DNA of 64,000 nt from Perognathus longimembris pacificus (taxonomy: Eukaryota > Chordata > Mammalia > Rodentia > Heteromyidae). This document shows, in pieces, positions 38,335 through 50,612 of the stretch. Each line of letters begins with the position of its first letter. Positions within the stretch are counted from its first letter, which is position 1. The notes under the pieces are model-generated. The model was not told the DNA's origin. It did no database searches and worked only from the letters and a program-made list of their open reading frames with translations. The stretch is from the NCBI RefSeq assembly GCF_023159225.1, contig NC_063180.1, forward strand, positions 7,251,297 through 7,315,296. Direction: 5' to 3'. Position numbers and translations under genes: made by a program.

Positions 38335-39872
38335 CTGAAAGACATGACCGGAAGCAGAATCAGTGAGAGCCTGTGTCACACCCTCTCCAGGGGAGACCCC
38401 CAAATATGCTTTCTAACTCCCCCCTAGCTCTACTTTCTGCTCCCATCTCACAGGAAGCCTGGAATAGGTCATATCCACCCCAACCTTCACCCCCACACAG
38501 ACCCACCTTCACTGATGTCCTTCCCTTTTTACCTGTCCTGTGCCCTCCATTCAAGACCTGTTAGCATGGGCTGTCTGGTGCTTACCAGGAACTGGTTATT
38601 CCCTTACCATTCTTTATGTTCTCCACAGTGGGTGGAAAGCTCAAATTATTAGCCAGCAAGACACTGAATTCAGAAAGCCTGTCTTGTCTGGCTCTTGTGA
38701 CCTGGAGCATGCAGTCTACCTTAGCTTCATTGTATACAAAACAACACTGGTGGCAGGCAGGGCTCTGGGGCTGAACAGAGCTTTGTGACAGAAGCATGTC
38801 CGTGTAGAAGGCAGTTTCCCTGGGACACATCCAGTTTCATCTCCACCCCAGCCCACTTGTTTATATACCTTCTATAATAGTTGCTCTAGGACCACGTGGC
38901 ATTATCTTGTTTTCCTGAGTACTGAAAGCTGTGTTTGTACCTTGCCCTTTAGCCTTGCTCTGCCTCTACCCCACCCAGACCTGCCAAGGCAAAGTGTCTG
39001 CTCCAGCAGTTTCTAGGCTGGGAAAGTCACCTTGGTGTTCAGCCTGCTAGTTTTCCAGTGAGGTTCTGTGTCAGTCCTGAGATGTCATCCAAGTTCTGCT
39101 CTCAATCTGACCCACAAATCAAAGGAATATGGAGGCAGACATGGCGACAGCCACACGCACTGCAGGATCTGCCTGCCACCCTCTCGAGCCTCACCTCCCA
39201 GTGTATGCTTCCTACCACCCTCTTCACCATAACAGCTACTGTCCTGCAAATTCCGTGCCTAGAACTTTCTTCTCTTAGAGCTCCTGGCCACTTGCCTAAC
39301 CCAGTTTGGAGTTTTTGTCTTTTCATTTTTGGTGGTACTGGGGAATTGAACTCAGGGCATTGTGCTTGCTAAGCAGGGGCTCTATCACTTGAACCATACT
39401 TCTAGTGCTTTTGCATTTTAGTCTAGTTTATTTATTTTTTTGCCAGTCCTGGGCCTTGGACTCAGGGCCTGAGGACTGTCCCTGGCTTCCTTTTGCTCAA
39501 GGCTAGCACTCTGCCACTTGAGCCACAGTGCCACTTCTGGCCATTTTCTGTATATGTGGTGCTGGGGAATTAAACCCAGGGCCTCATGTATACGAGGCAA
39601 GCTCTCTTGCCACTAGGCCATATCCCCAGCCAGTCTAGTTTATTTTTATTTTTTAATCTAGGCTGTTGTGTTTTTGGACCTCAATCTAAGATCCTCCTAC
39701 CTCTACCTCCCAAGTAGCTAGGATTATAAATGTGTGCCACCAAGACAAGCCTTCCTCTTCTCCATTATTTAGGTCTGTTTAAAGTTACCATTTCACTTAT
39801 TTCTGGCCTACTCAACATAAAGTGGGTCCTCTGCTTTTGTCTTCCACCAGGGACCCTATTTTGCTCTGTGTG

Positions 39873-39953
<81 letters not shown>

Positions 39954-42900
39954 TCTCATAATCTCTCCTGCTTGAGCTGGCTTCAAACCATGATCCTCAG
40001 ATCTCAGCCTCCTGACTAGCTAGGTTTATAGGCATAAGCCACCAGAGCCTGGCTCATTTTCTTCTTAAACCAATAGGGTTGGTAGGAGAAAACTCTATGC
40101 ATGGGATGGGTATAAGGAGAAAATCAAGTTATATGGAAGACGAGTGACTTGTCCAAGATCGCTTACTCAAATTGAGTCAAGTTTGTGATAGCTGCTCTGA
40201 CAGTAGTATCAAGGTGGAATCCACTCAGCTAGGAAATGCTGACAGAGGCCTTCTCCATCAGCCTTTGTGCCAGAGCTCAGTGTTACTGGGCAGGAAAAGA
40301 TATCAGCCCAGATCACTGCCCCCAAAGCCAGGCATAACCAGGATCCACACCTCCACTCAGGTCCTGGCACCATACCAGGCAGCAACACTCAGGCAGGAAA
40401 TGTGGGCTGTGTGTCAAACAGTGCCCTAGATTCCTAGGAAGTGCCCAGCACTCAGGAAGGCAGTGGAAAAAGCTGAGCAGGACACCTCAGTCCCCCTCCT
40501 CACTCCTGACTCAACAGACCCATTACCAGCAGGAGGCATGGAGGTCTAGAAGCTTTCATTGCATTGTATGAGGGGGAAAAAAAAAAAAAGAGGATCTACA
40601 GGTAAGAAATGAAGCAAAGCAGAAAACAGTGCATGTATATCTCCACTACACACTAAAGAGGGGTTTGTCCTCAGGTGAGTTCTGAACCTATCTGCCCAGT
40701 TTTTCTCATCTATAAATGAAGTTAGCCAGTAGCCAGTGGCTTATCCTTGTAATCCTAGCTACTCAGGAGGATAAGACCTGAGGATCAGGTTCCAAATTAG
40801 CTGGTGCAGACAAATCCAAGAGACTCATATCTCCTGTTTACCAGCAAAAAGCCAGACTTGGAAGTGTCATTCAAATGGTAAAGCACCAGCCTTGAGAAGG
40901 AAAAAAAAGCTAAGGGAGAGAGGAAGGCTCTATTTTATGCTCCAGTACTAGCACAAAATAAATAAAAATGAATAAATAAAATAAATACAAATGAAGTTAG
41001 TAACACCAGTCTAAAAGCAGTGGCCACAAGCACATGGCAAGGAATCCCTAGAGATATGGTCAGAGGATGGGGCGGTCCTGGCAACAAGAGGACAAGTCAT
41101 AGAATCACAGGACCCAGAAACCTTTTGCCACCAGTCATCACACTGTCTGGCAAACAGGAACATCCTGTCCTTTCCTCAGTCCTGCCCATCCCAGGCCCAG
41201 ACTGGACTTTAATCTGCAGGACCAAAGACATCACACTGAGATCAGAAAGAAAAGACAGCTGATCTCATTTCATCTTCCCCTCCCCCTCCTGAACCAAAGC
41301 AGGGCTTCAAGTCTCTGAGAACCAACATAACTCCGGGGGTTCAATGAGATCTTGTACATAAAAGATGCATGGAAGACTGGCCATTCTCAGTTCTCCAGAG
41401 TGATTAGTAGTATTACACTCATACATATTGTTGAATTTGTGCCAAACCACTGGGCACCTTGCCCCTGTTCTGCCAGGGCTTTGGTCACCTTTTGGTGACC
41501 AGGGCCTGAAATTATCTCCAAGGGGACAGAGGGGGGAAGGAGCAGCTCAGTGGAAGATGATTTTGTATCAGGCAATCATTTAAATCTCAGGACTTTGACT
41601 TCCTCCACTAAAAACACTACTTTATATAGTTTTCCTTCTAGTCTGTGACCTTGAGTGACCTCTAGTGATGCTGAAACAAAGATTCTTTGATACTCTAAGG
41701 TTACTGAGTCCAGTGGCCTGGTCCTTTCTGTCCTCTCCATAACCCAGCATCCCACCTGCTCCCCTTTGCCAACAGCTTCCCCAAGAAGACACTTTGGGTG
41801 CCTACTCATTCTCCATCCCTACCCCAATATGGCCCCTCAACACTCCCTTGCCAGGCCTGAGTCAGGATACCACCTTCACTACCAAGACTGTGTGCTAGAG
41901 ATCAGGCACCTGCCCCTTTCAACCTGTCTGGTCCACCTTGCTGGCATGAGCCAGCCTTTCTTTCAGCTCTTATTATTAACACCCTCCTGCCACCTAGAAG
42001 TGTTGATAACTACACCTATCTCATCATGTAGTGGTGGGGATGAACTTATTGCCTAAGTGCCAGGGTAAGGCACCTGTACCCTTCCCCCCCCCCCCCCCAG
42101 TTGCTTCCTGTGGTGACAGTTCAGCTCTCCTGGCCCTTGTTCACTTCTGCTTCTGAGCCCTGCACAAATTCCTACTCCTCCCCTGATGAAAAAAATCTTT
42201 CCCATCCCTTAATTTGGCACTCAATTCCCACATCTATTCCTAGTTTACAGGTCTCTCTCCTAGGATGGTATGTTTTTAGGTATCTCTCCAGGAGGGCAGA
42301 GAACACACCGGGTCCTAACTTCCAAGTCCCCTTCCTCCCTGGCGTGACACTGGAGCCCACTCTGGGATAAAGAGGAGTGAGTGTTCCTGCCCCACTGGAG
42401 CCTCTGGCTCTTGGCTGAAAGGGGTTGTCTAGGGAAGGACACAAAGGAGTAGGTGGCTTTGGAGATACAAATCTTGGGTCTGAATCTTGATTCTGTCACT
42501 TGGCTAGCCTCCAGGGGGCAAGTTCCTTCTGAGCCTCGGTTACCTCATCTATAAAATGGGTAGAGCTGGGCAGAATGGCTACTGATGCAGTGTCAGATAC
42601 ACACTATGTAGTCCCAGCTACTCAGAAAGAGGCTGAAGCAGGCAGGATCCCTTGGGCCCAGGAGTTAGAGATCAATCTGAGCAATGTAGCAAGACCCTAT
42701 CCAAATAGTAGCAGTAATAATAATAATGATAATAATAATAATGGAAGAGTACCTAACATGATCAGTATTATGGGGCCTGAACACCTGACATGATTCGTAT
42801 TATGGGACCTGAACACCTGAAGGGAAGCCGGGCAGAGTGGAAGAGGCCAGCCGTTTGGGACGCCAGGGTAGCGAGCTGCCCGCGCCGCGCGGCTCTTCCA

Positions 42901-43474
42901 CGGGGCAGGAATGTGGCGGTTCCCGCCAACATAAAACCGTCCCCACGCCGAGGAGAAGCTGAATCTAAGGCGGGGAGCAGCTTGGCCCTCGCTGGAGCCT
43001 ACCTCTGGGTGTCTGGGCCCCCAGCGGACGCTCAGCACCTCAAAAGCAATTTGGGGGGCTGTTTTTCTAGCCCCCACTTCAGAAGGCTTGAGCTCCCCGG
43101 CGACGCATCGGTTACATAAGAGCCGCCGCGCCTCGCCACCCAGTCCGTCCGTCCGTCCTAACGCCCCAGCCAACAGGTCGCTGGGCCCGCAGAGAAGCGT
43201 CAGTCCTCCCTGGACGGTCCGGGGGTGCCTCGCCTCTGGTGGGAGGTCCGCCCCGGGAGCAGGACCGAGGGCCAGGCGCCCCGGGGTTGCTTCCCGCGCA
43301 ACCTCCCGGGAACCCGGGGGTCCGTGGCAGGGGCTGGGCACGGGAGCTCTGGCGGCCCAGGTGCAGGCTGGGCCTCCGGGGGTGCGCGGTCCCATCCCCC
43401 GCCCTCCACGCCGGCGGCACCCCGGCCGTCCGCCCCGTGGGCCCCCGAGCTACCTGAGCGGTGAGGGCCGTCAT
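37762..43474 (-). CDS. TMEM37: TMEM37, claudin-like calcium-channel gamma-like protein
   Basis: Two coding exons, 43474-43454 and 38334-37762, join in phase to 197 codons. The protein is a four-pass membrane protein of the PMP22/claudin/CACNG superfamily, reported as a voltage-dependent calcium-channel gamma-like subunit. TM1 is at residues about 28-45, and the extracellular loop has the claudin-type GLWHFC motif (59-64), a further Cys (74) and an NQS glycosylation sequon (68). TM2 is about 96-116, TM3 about 127-151, and TM4 about 158-182. The N-terminal MTALTAQ|AHR splits at the same place as in the human protein, as I recall it. The gene is tail-to-tail with SCTR, as in human. Confidence 0.95.
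39325..39632 (-). mobile_element. ID-like fragment and IDL-Geo SINE
   Basis: 39325-39415 is ID-like (ggggaattgaactcagggca). 39436-39632 is a complete IDL-Geo dimer, followed by a B1-like fragment to about 39745. Confidence 0.82.
39873..39949. repeat. (GT)n(GA)n compound microsatellite
   Basis: About 19 gt units pass directly into about 20 ga units. A truncated composite SINE (-) follows at 39955-40060. Confidence 0.95.
40725..40965 (+). mobile_element. B1-like/Geo composite SINE
   Basis: cagtggcttatccttgtaat ... ctcctgtttaccagcaaaaa, with an aataaa-rich tail to about 40990. Confidence 0.72.
42500..42705 (+). mobile_element. MIR fragment and B1-like SINE
   Basis: 42515-42562 carries the MIR core phrase (gcctcggttacctcatctat aaaatggg). 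42583-42705 is a B1-like monomer (tagtcccagctactcagaaa) ending in (taa)n. Confidence 0.65.
42757..42820. repeat. 32-bp tandem duplication
   Basis: Two abutting 32-bp units (42757-42788, 42789-42820), each beginning catgat and ending gaacacctga, differing at about three positions. It lies at the edge of the CpG island. Confidence 0.88.
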
Positions 43475-43610
43475 GCTGCTCCGGTCTCCGCCACCGCCGA
43501 GCCGCGCGGCTCCCGCCGTCCGCCCGGGGCTCCGGGGGCGGGGCGGAGCTGGGCGGGGTCCCGGCCCTCACCCACGGGCGGCCCGACGTTGCTGAGTCAG
43601 CCCCTCATCC
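42840..43610. promoter_or_regulatory. TMEM37: CpG island covering the TMEM37 promoter and first coding exon
   Basis: A sharp rise in G+C and CpG density relative to both sides. It includes GC boxes (gggcggggcggagc near 43537-43550 and gggcgggg near 43552), and an AP-1/Maf-type element TGCTGAGTCAGC at 43590-43601. No TATA box is evident, consistent with a CpG-island promoter. TMEM37 transcription would start to the right of 43474 and run leftward. Confidence 0.8.
43454..43474 (-). CDS. TMEM37: TMEM37 first coding exon
   Basis: Minus-strand ATG at 43474-43472 followed by six codons (MTALTAQ), then a donor CAG|GTAGCT. The phase-0 junction fits the acceptor at 38335. It is too short to be found by ORF length; it was identified from the matching exon 2 start and the CpG island. 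Confidence 0.9.
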
Positions 43611-44138
43611 CAAGGGGTGACACCTCCTCACCCCCTTCCGTTCCCTCTCTCCTTCCTACCCCCCCACCCCCCCCCCCTGGCCGGGGGACGATGGAGCTGA
43701 CTTCTGCAGCGCAGATTCCTCCATGGCTGGTCGGTCCGGAGGGTGTGGGTCCGGAGGGTGTAGGCTGGGTGGCTCCCACCTACACAGCGCGCCGTGTGAC
43801 CTTGGGCTGCAGGTTTAAAGTCTCTGAACTGAGCCTGACAAAAAGTGAGATACAGTAAGTGACGGGCCGGCCTCGCCTGGCCCTTGTAAATGCCCGTGGA
43901 CCTCGTCCTGGGCCCTCCTGACCTTTTCCGTGGCTGCCCAAGCTGCTTGTGAGGCTTAGGGGCCCAGCGAAAGGCCAAGCAAGGACCTAGCTCCCACCCC
44001 CAGCTTGAGGCAGGCTGCTGAAGGGGAGGCAGGCTGCTGAAGGGGAGGCAGAGTTGCCAGTGCCTTCCAGCTGTGAAAGGCTGGAGGTCAGGTTAGGGTA
44101 GGGTCCCAGGGCATAAAATCCCAAATTGGCAGCTCCAT

Positions 44139-44196
<58 letters not shown>

Positions 44197-44482
44197 TGCT
44201 GCTTAAGTAGAGCAAGATCTCAGGTAAATGTCTGACATTCAGTCACTTGGCTGCTACACAGGCAGGCAGCAATTCGGTGGCTGCACCACCCATCCCCAGT
44301 CCTGGAGGGATAGACAGGAAGTTAGAGTGTGCCCTCAACTTCGCTTCCAGGTTCATCAGAATCCATCACTGAAAGCCTGTTGTGAACTGGACAGATGGAA
44401 GATGGAGGCCCAACACTGGAGGGTTTTTCTGAGCCTTCCCTAGTAGGGGATGGAGTTCATGAGTTCTGATCAAAAACTTGTA
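43611..44482. other. Upstream flank of TMEM37 with (GT)n
   Basis: G+C-rich DNA falling to background. It contains a pure (gt)n run at 44140-44194 and a 21-bp direct repeat (gaggcaggctgctgaagggg, about 44007-44048). No exon was recognised. Confidence 0.7.
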
Positions 44483-44965
44483 AACCCCAGTGGCTCAGGC
44501 CTGTAATCATAGCTATTCAGGAGGCTGAGATCTGAGGATCCCAGTTCAAAGCCAGCCCAGGCAGGAAAGTCTGTGAGACTCTTAATCTCCAACGAAACAC
44601 CAGAAAACCAGAAATGGTGCCATGGCTGAAGTGGTAGAGTGCTAGCCTTCGGCCGAAGAGCCCAAGAACAGCTCCCAGGCCCAGCACCACAACTGACACA
44701 AACAACCCAACTCATTGTAGCCAGACTCTGGTGACCCATGCCCATAATCCTAGCTGCTTAGGAGGCCAAGATAGATCTGGGGATTGGATTGAAGTTCAAA
44801 GCCAGTCTGGATAGGAAAGTCTGTGAGACTCTTATCTCCAGTGAATCATCAAAAAAGCTGAAAATGGAGCTGGGCACAAGTGGTAGAGCTCCAACCTTGA
44901 GGGGAGAGAAGCTAGGGGGGATTACAGGGCTCTGACTTCAAGCCTAGTATCAGCATGCCTGTGCG
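44483..44965 (+). mobile_element. Two B1-like/Geo composite SINEs
   Basis: 44483-44700 and 44720-44965, same orientation; the second ends in a short (ac)n. Confidence 0.8.
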
Positions 44966-47263
44966 GGTGCGCACACACACACACACATATTGTGCATTAG
45001 TACCATGTGGGGGTTGTTCAATTTCTGACATAGTGGGTGAGAGTGAGAACTACCAACATCAGGTGCAGGGCAACTGACCAGATCCAGCTAGCTCAGCCTG
45101 CTTCCCCTATCCCTTTCCTCAGTAGCCACATCCACCTGCTCCCTAAGTGCTGGAGGCTGGAAGCAGGAGGCCCTCCCTTTTCTCTGAGCCTCTCAGGAAG
45201 GTGTCCTGGCTTTGTTGGGAATCCCTTCTTTCCAGGAGCCTGCTCTGTGGGAGAGCCTAGCTTGCAGTATCTCACCTGATAGAAGGAAGGCCAATGCCTA
45301 TAATGAACATCAGAAGGAACTGTCAGATTAGATAATCAGCCTGCATCTTGTGCTTTCTTTTTTAAAAAAATTATTTGTTGCCATTCAACGAAGCAATATA
45401 TGAATACAATGAATCTTGATCATTGTCACCCCTTTCATCATTCTTCTCCCTCCCAGCTTCACCCCTTTCCTCAATGTCTTGGTGCCTTCTAAGATTTCAT
45501 GTGTGGTAGGACATGTTAGGGATAGATTGTGTGCTAACATTATGCTTTGTTAGTAAGAATAGGAAACATTTGAATCAGTAGAAATTTAAAGTAAATATGC
45601 ACTGTAAGCAAGAAGGCTGGAGAAGTAGAGAGGCCTTCAGGAAAATGAGGAAGTGACTGGCTATGCTTGTCAGAAGTACTGTAGCAGACAGGCTGGACTC
45701 AGGGTGGAGTTTGTGCTAAGATCCTCAGACTGTTGGCTTGGGGACCCACAATACCACCCCCCCTCAAGTGAGACAGCAGAGGCCAGTGGTTCACAGATGA
45801 ATATCCAGGGAAGCAAGAATTTTAGGGGTGGGGGGTCTGTGGCTGGGATGGAAGCAGGGTGAGATGACAGAGTGGGATCCCACCTGAGAAAACACAAACA
45901 GCACGAGTGACAGGGCTGAGTCCATGGCTGAACTGGGCTACTCCTGATTTCCTCTGCTTGAACAGATTGAACATCTGTCCCTCCTCCACTCCTACTTAAA
46001 TTTATGGCCAGACACAGGGGAAAGAGAATTGGCAGAGAGGAAGTTGTCCCCATCCCTCCCCTCTGACCATTCTTGTCTGATGAGAAAGATAAATTTATCC
46101 TTAGAGTTCCAAGGTGGCCAGGACACAGAGCCTTGGGTCGAGTAGTCAGCTAACAGTCACCTCTGAGTCTTTGAACTTGAGTATAGCTTGGTAGTGCATG
46201 CTTGCCTAGAGGATGTGCAGCCCTGGGGTTCAATCCTCAACACAGACATCTGCACCTAAGATTGACCATTATGTCCATTAGTCCTTAGAATTCTGGACTC
46301 ACATGTCACTGGATCAGAGAAGCATACCAAGACCACTGTATCTAAAATGGCCCCCTGAATTCTCTACCCTCCCCCCTTACCATCCAGCCCCCTTCCCTTC
46401 TTCCACACTGAAAATTCTATCCAAGAAGTGCTACAGTTTAATGGTCTTAATTCTTTAATGATCTTAATTCTTTATTTTCCTTTCTAGAATTGTACAGCAC
46501 TTCATTCCATAAAGCAAAACTTGAATTCCATATAACAGAACTTGAATTCCAAGTGAGCTGAGCAGAAAAGTGTTGTGTTACAGACAGAAAAAAGGCTTGA
46601 AGAAAGCAGAAACAAATAAAAAGAAGGCCAATCATTTCTGTTTCTTTTCTCTGTGAGGTGCTAGGGAGAAGAATGATAGAAAAATAACTGATTGGTTAAT
46701 GTCAGGTTACTTCAAATTAACTTCTATCTGAAAGAATTAAGGCTAGGGAACTTCATTGCCATACCAAGTGAAATTACCTGTTTGGGAAATTTGGTTATTT
46801 CTTTTAATCCTTATTTGGAAGAGGATCAGAAAAGCAGCTTCATTTCAGCCGGCTGACATGTAACTTTAGCAGAGGTGACTTCATATTGATTTTAGCCTAG
46901 TTGGTTCTCTGGTGTCTAGTTCAGGAGCTTAGCCAGAACAAGGGCCCCCATGTGATTCCCCTCCCCTCTTCCTCTCCCTCGCTTTCCCTCCCCACTCCTC
47001 TTCTCTCTCTTGCCCTCCCATCTCCTCCCTTCCCTTCCCCTTCCTCTTTATTTCCTTCATTCTTTCACTAGTGTTTTAAACTTGAGGCCCAAATGCCAAA
47101 GAGTTCTACATGTGAGGACCATCCAGTCACACCTGTATGCCAAATGAAGAGACATGGTGAAGGGTAGAGAGAGGGGATTTATTACAGGGCATGGATATAT
47201 CATGGGAAGACAGCACTTCAGTACATCTTCAGCCATCTTCAGGGGTACAGACATGGACTTAAG

Positions 47264-47266
<3 letters not shown>
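44966..47266. other. Intergenic, little recognised
   Basis: No gene seen. An ID-like monomer (+) lies at 46172-46250. A direct repeat of acttgaattcca occurs near 46518-46555. Pyrimidine-rich DNA at 46960-47060. Confidence 0.6.
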
Positions 47267-47327
<61 letters not shown>

Positions 47328-47532
47328 TGGTCCTGGGGTTTGAGTTTAGGGCGTGAGCGTTGTCCCAGAGCTTCTTTTGTTCAAGGCTAGTGATTTACTG
47401 CTTGAGCCTACAGATCAAGCTGGGAGTAGTCTATTTGGAGATAAGAGTCTTAAGGACTTTTCTGCCTGGGCTGGCTATGAACCCCGGTCTTCAGATCTGG
47501 TCTTCAGGTATGAGCCTCTAGTGCCTGGCTGA
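47267..47532 (-). repeat. (GT)n microsatellite and composite SINE
   Basis: About 30 gt units at 47267-47326, directly followed by a degraded B1-like/Geo element on the minus strand. Confidence 0.85.
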
Positions 47533-47991
47533 GCTGGAGGAGAGAAATATGCATAATTATTAAATAGTCCTGTATAAAGCGATCTGGTTGGTCATTATTT
47601 CAGTTGTTTTGAGAAGGATCCTGTTCCTTTAGGGGTATATTCAGTGCCTTAGCATAAAGAAGTTATAGATCAGCTTTATCTTTCCCAGACCATAGGTGAT
47701 TGAAAATTGACTACAAAGAAAATGGCTTGTCACTGAAACACACAGACAATGGAGACAGAGATGCCAAGTTTTTGTTTTTTTCTTGCTATTAGTTAATTCT
47801 TGGACACAAGTAAGGAATTGCAGGTATATGCCACCATGCTAGTTATTGATTTTTTCAGCTACATTTTAAACTTGTAAACTCAAATGATGTTCCTGTCTCA
47901 GTCTTTGTGTTAACAGGGACTGTAGGCATCTATCACAGCCCAGATCTATAGTTTTTAACAATGTTAAAAGACAAACTTTGCTGTGTTCACT

Positions 47992-48052
47992 GCTTACATC
48001 AGAGCCAGGCACACAGCAGGTACTCAATAAATATTCATTAAATAAATGGATT
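47992..48052 (+). repeat. MIR/L2-like ancient repeat
   Basis: gccaggcacacagcaggtac tcaataaatattcattaaat, the classic mammalian-wide 3' end motif. Confidence 0.6.
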
Positions 48053-48559
48053 GGTCATTTAATTGCTATGTACTCACTATCGTCTAGGCCAGAGAAGGAC
48101 AAAGAAGAAAAACAGAGTCCTTGTGAGGTAACATACTTGAGTTCAAGGAAGAAAATTATTAATTTCTGTTTCACTCATGGTCTCCCCGGTTCAAGCCCTC
48201 TGCCCTCTGTCTTTCTCCCTTATATCTCCTTTCTCTGCCCTCTCCAGTTGCCTTGCCTCTGTGGGCCTCTCACCTCTGGCCCAGTGCTTGCAAGACCATC
48301 TCTGCTCTCTCTCCTCTGGTGCTTTAACGCCCCCTCCTCACCCCCTTTCCCAAAGCACTGCCTGGCCCTCCCATCTCCTACTCCTTCCATTGGGCTCCAG
48401 CTTCACCTGCCTTCCCCGGGCTGGGTGGGGAGCTACCTCTGCTGTGACTGAGTACTCTGTGTGACAGGCCTTCCATGGTGTCTGCAGTGCCTTTTTAGGG
48501 TCTCATTGATGTCTCTAACCCTCTCTAATCTTACACACATGCCACTCTCTTCTACTTCT

Positions 48560-49155
48560 GTATAGCTCTTGTATTTTTGCTGTTTGAGGGTATCAAGCCC
48601 AGACTTTGAGCAAACTAGGCAAATACTCTACCATTGAGCAACATCCCTCTTCTCACTGAATATTTCAAAACTATTTGTTTCTTGGGTTTTTTGGTCCTCC
48701 CTCCCTCCCTCCCTCCCTCCCTCTCTTCCTCCCTCTCTTCCTCCCTCCCTCCTTCTCTTCCTTCCATCTCCTCTTACCTCCCTCCTTCCCTTTTTTTTTG
48801 GCCAGTCCTGGGGCTTGGACTCAGGGCCTGAGCACTGTCCCTGGCTTCTTTTTGCTCAAGGCTAGCACTCTGCCACTTGAGCCACAGCGCCACTTCTGGC
48901 CATTTTCTGTATATGTGGTGCTGGGGAATCGAACCCAGGGCCTCATGTATATGAGGCAGGCACTCTTGCCACTAGGCCATATCCCCATCCCCCTCCTCCT
49001 TCCCTTTTGCTTCTCTTTCTTCCTCCCTTTCTCCTTCCTTCCCTCCCTAAGGGAGTCTCACTATAAAACCCAGTCTGGCTTCCAATTTTCCACCCTCCTG
49101 CCTCAGCTTCCTCGGTGCTGGGCTTACAGGTATGTGCCATCATACCTGGCTTTCT
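48560..49155 (-). mobile_element. ID, (CCCT)n, IDL-Geo and B1-like cluster
   Basis: ID-like fragment 48560-48650; (tccc)n repeat about 48697-48790; complete IDL-Geo 48798-48992; B1-like complement 49045-49155. Confidence 0.82.
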
Positions 49156-49546
49156 CTTTTCCCTGGATAAATACACCAAGCTTTGTAAGAGCTGGACTTT
49201 GTCCCTGCTTCACTGCCCTCTGCGTGGCCCCCACAGTGGGGCCTGGTTAGTAAGGTTTGTTCATTGATGGCCAAGTGCTTAATGCACATTTCCCTGTGTG
49301 AGTCTGTTTTCTATCTAATAGAGAGAAACTGCCCTGTTGGTGAGAGAATATACATCAGGTGCCAATAGATTGTTCTGTCTGGAGTATGTAGGTCCCAATA
49401 ATTTATGATCCTGACTGTCCACTTTCCCAGGAGGACCAGAGTATGGTGGTCTCTTCCCTCAGTGAGCCAGAGTGTCACCAATCATACAGAGCCTTGATCT
49501 GGGAAGCAGTACCTTGTGCTGGCTACTGGTTTCTCCTTTAGGAGTG

Positions 49547-49585
<39 letters not shown>

Positions 49586-49815
49586 CATGTACATGTGCAC
49601 GCATGTGTGTATGAGTGTCTGGGGGGGTGAACTGTAATTTTTGAAAGCAGCTATATCCATACTAAAGTTCCTGCAGACTATTTGCCCTTAGCCGATTCTG
49701 ACTGTGGAGAGGCTGAGTTAGCCAGGATAGTGGTATATGCCTGTTATCCCACCCTTTGGAGGCTAAACTAGGAGGATTATCAGTTCAAAGCCAAAGTGAA
49801 CTACATAATAAGACC
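49547..49815. repeat. (GT)n and B1-like SINE
   Basis: (gt)n at 49547-49581; a B1-like monomer (+) at 49715-49815. Confidence 0.75.
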
Positions 49816-50348
49816 CTGTTCCCCTCCCCCCCCGGCCAAACAAGAATGAGATCTTTCTCTAAAGATGCCCTGCTGTCAGGCAATGAACACACACACCTTT
49901 CCTAGTAAATTTTCCTATCGCTCTTACTAAATAAAAGAAAATAATAAAATAAAGCACAGAAGTAAAAACCAAGGAACAGTTTTTTAAAAGCTAAAGTTAC
50001 CTTGTATTATCTGTAATCCTTTCAACAGTCATTTACTATCAAGCTCTGTGTCTGACCTGACTTAGGAGACCTGGCTCAGGGACTACCAAGTAAAACTCTT
50101 CCCACTGCATAACTAAGGTTGGTGGATGCCCAACCTTCACCAATCCCCCAAACTGCCATAACAAAATGGCTAAAAGCCCCCAGAAGGGCTCATAGCAATG
50201 CAACTGATAAATGATTTATTATTTTCTATCTGTGACTATCAAAGTTCATGTTCATGTAACCACTTCCACAGAGAAATTTGACAAAGTGTCTTGAGTCTGT
50301 GTTCCTGAGCCTTGGGCAGTCAGGTGACTCAAGATAAACTCTTATTTC

Positions 50349-50349
<1 letters not shown>

Positions 50350-50400
<51 letters not shown>

Positions 50401-50612
50401 GGGGCTTGAACTCAGGACCTCATGGGCTCACTTGGTTTTTCACCCAAGGCAGATGCTCTGCCACTTAATCCATATCTCTCCTTGCATCATTTTGCTGGTT
50501 AATTGGAGATAAGAGTTTCAGTCTTCTCTGGCTGACTTCAAACTGTAACATTTAGATCTCAGCCTCCTGAATAGCTAGGATTGTAGATATGAGCCACTAA
50601 TGCCAGGCTTTT
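50350..50612 (-). repeat. (GT)n and B1-like/Geo SINE
   Basis: A (gt)n run at 50352-50398 joins a composite element on the minus strand (50400-50612). Confidence 0.85.

Larger units (their letters stand above)
38335..43453 (-). other. TMEM37 intron
   Basis: A 5.1-kb GT-AG intron. It contains ID and IDL-Geo SINEs, a (GT)n(GA)n repeat, two composite SINEs, a MIR fragment, a B1-like SINE and, at its 5' end, most of the CpG island. 38410-39320, 40060-40720 and 40970-42490 show no other feature. Confidence 0.85.

Noticed and set aside
42697..43395. 232-codon minus-strand frame overlapping TMEM37 exon 1 region
   Set aside because: Runs through a (TAA)n-derived poly-Leu end and CpG-island sequence; no resemblance to a known protein. 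The TMEM37 splice structure explains the locus.
43088..43858. Long + strand open frame (256 codons) across the CpG island
   Set aside because: Stop-poor because of very high G+C; composition is Pro/Arg/Gly with no domain, it overlaps the TMEM37 promoter and first exon, and several other frames there are equally open.
48675..49250. 191-codon frame
   Set aside because: Translation of (CCCT)n, an IDL-Geo SINE and a B1-like SINE in series; no host gene.
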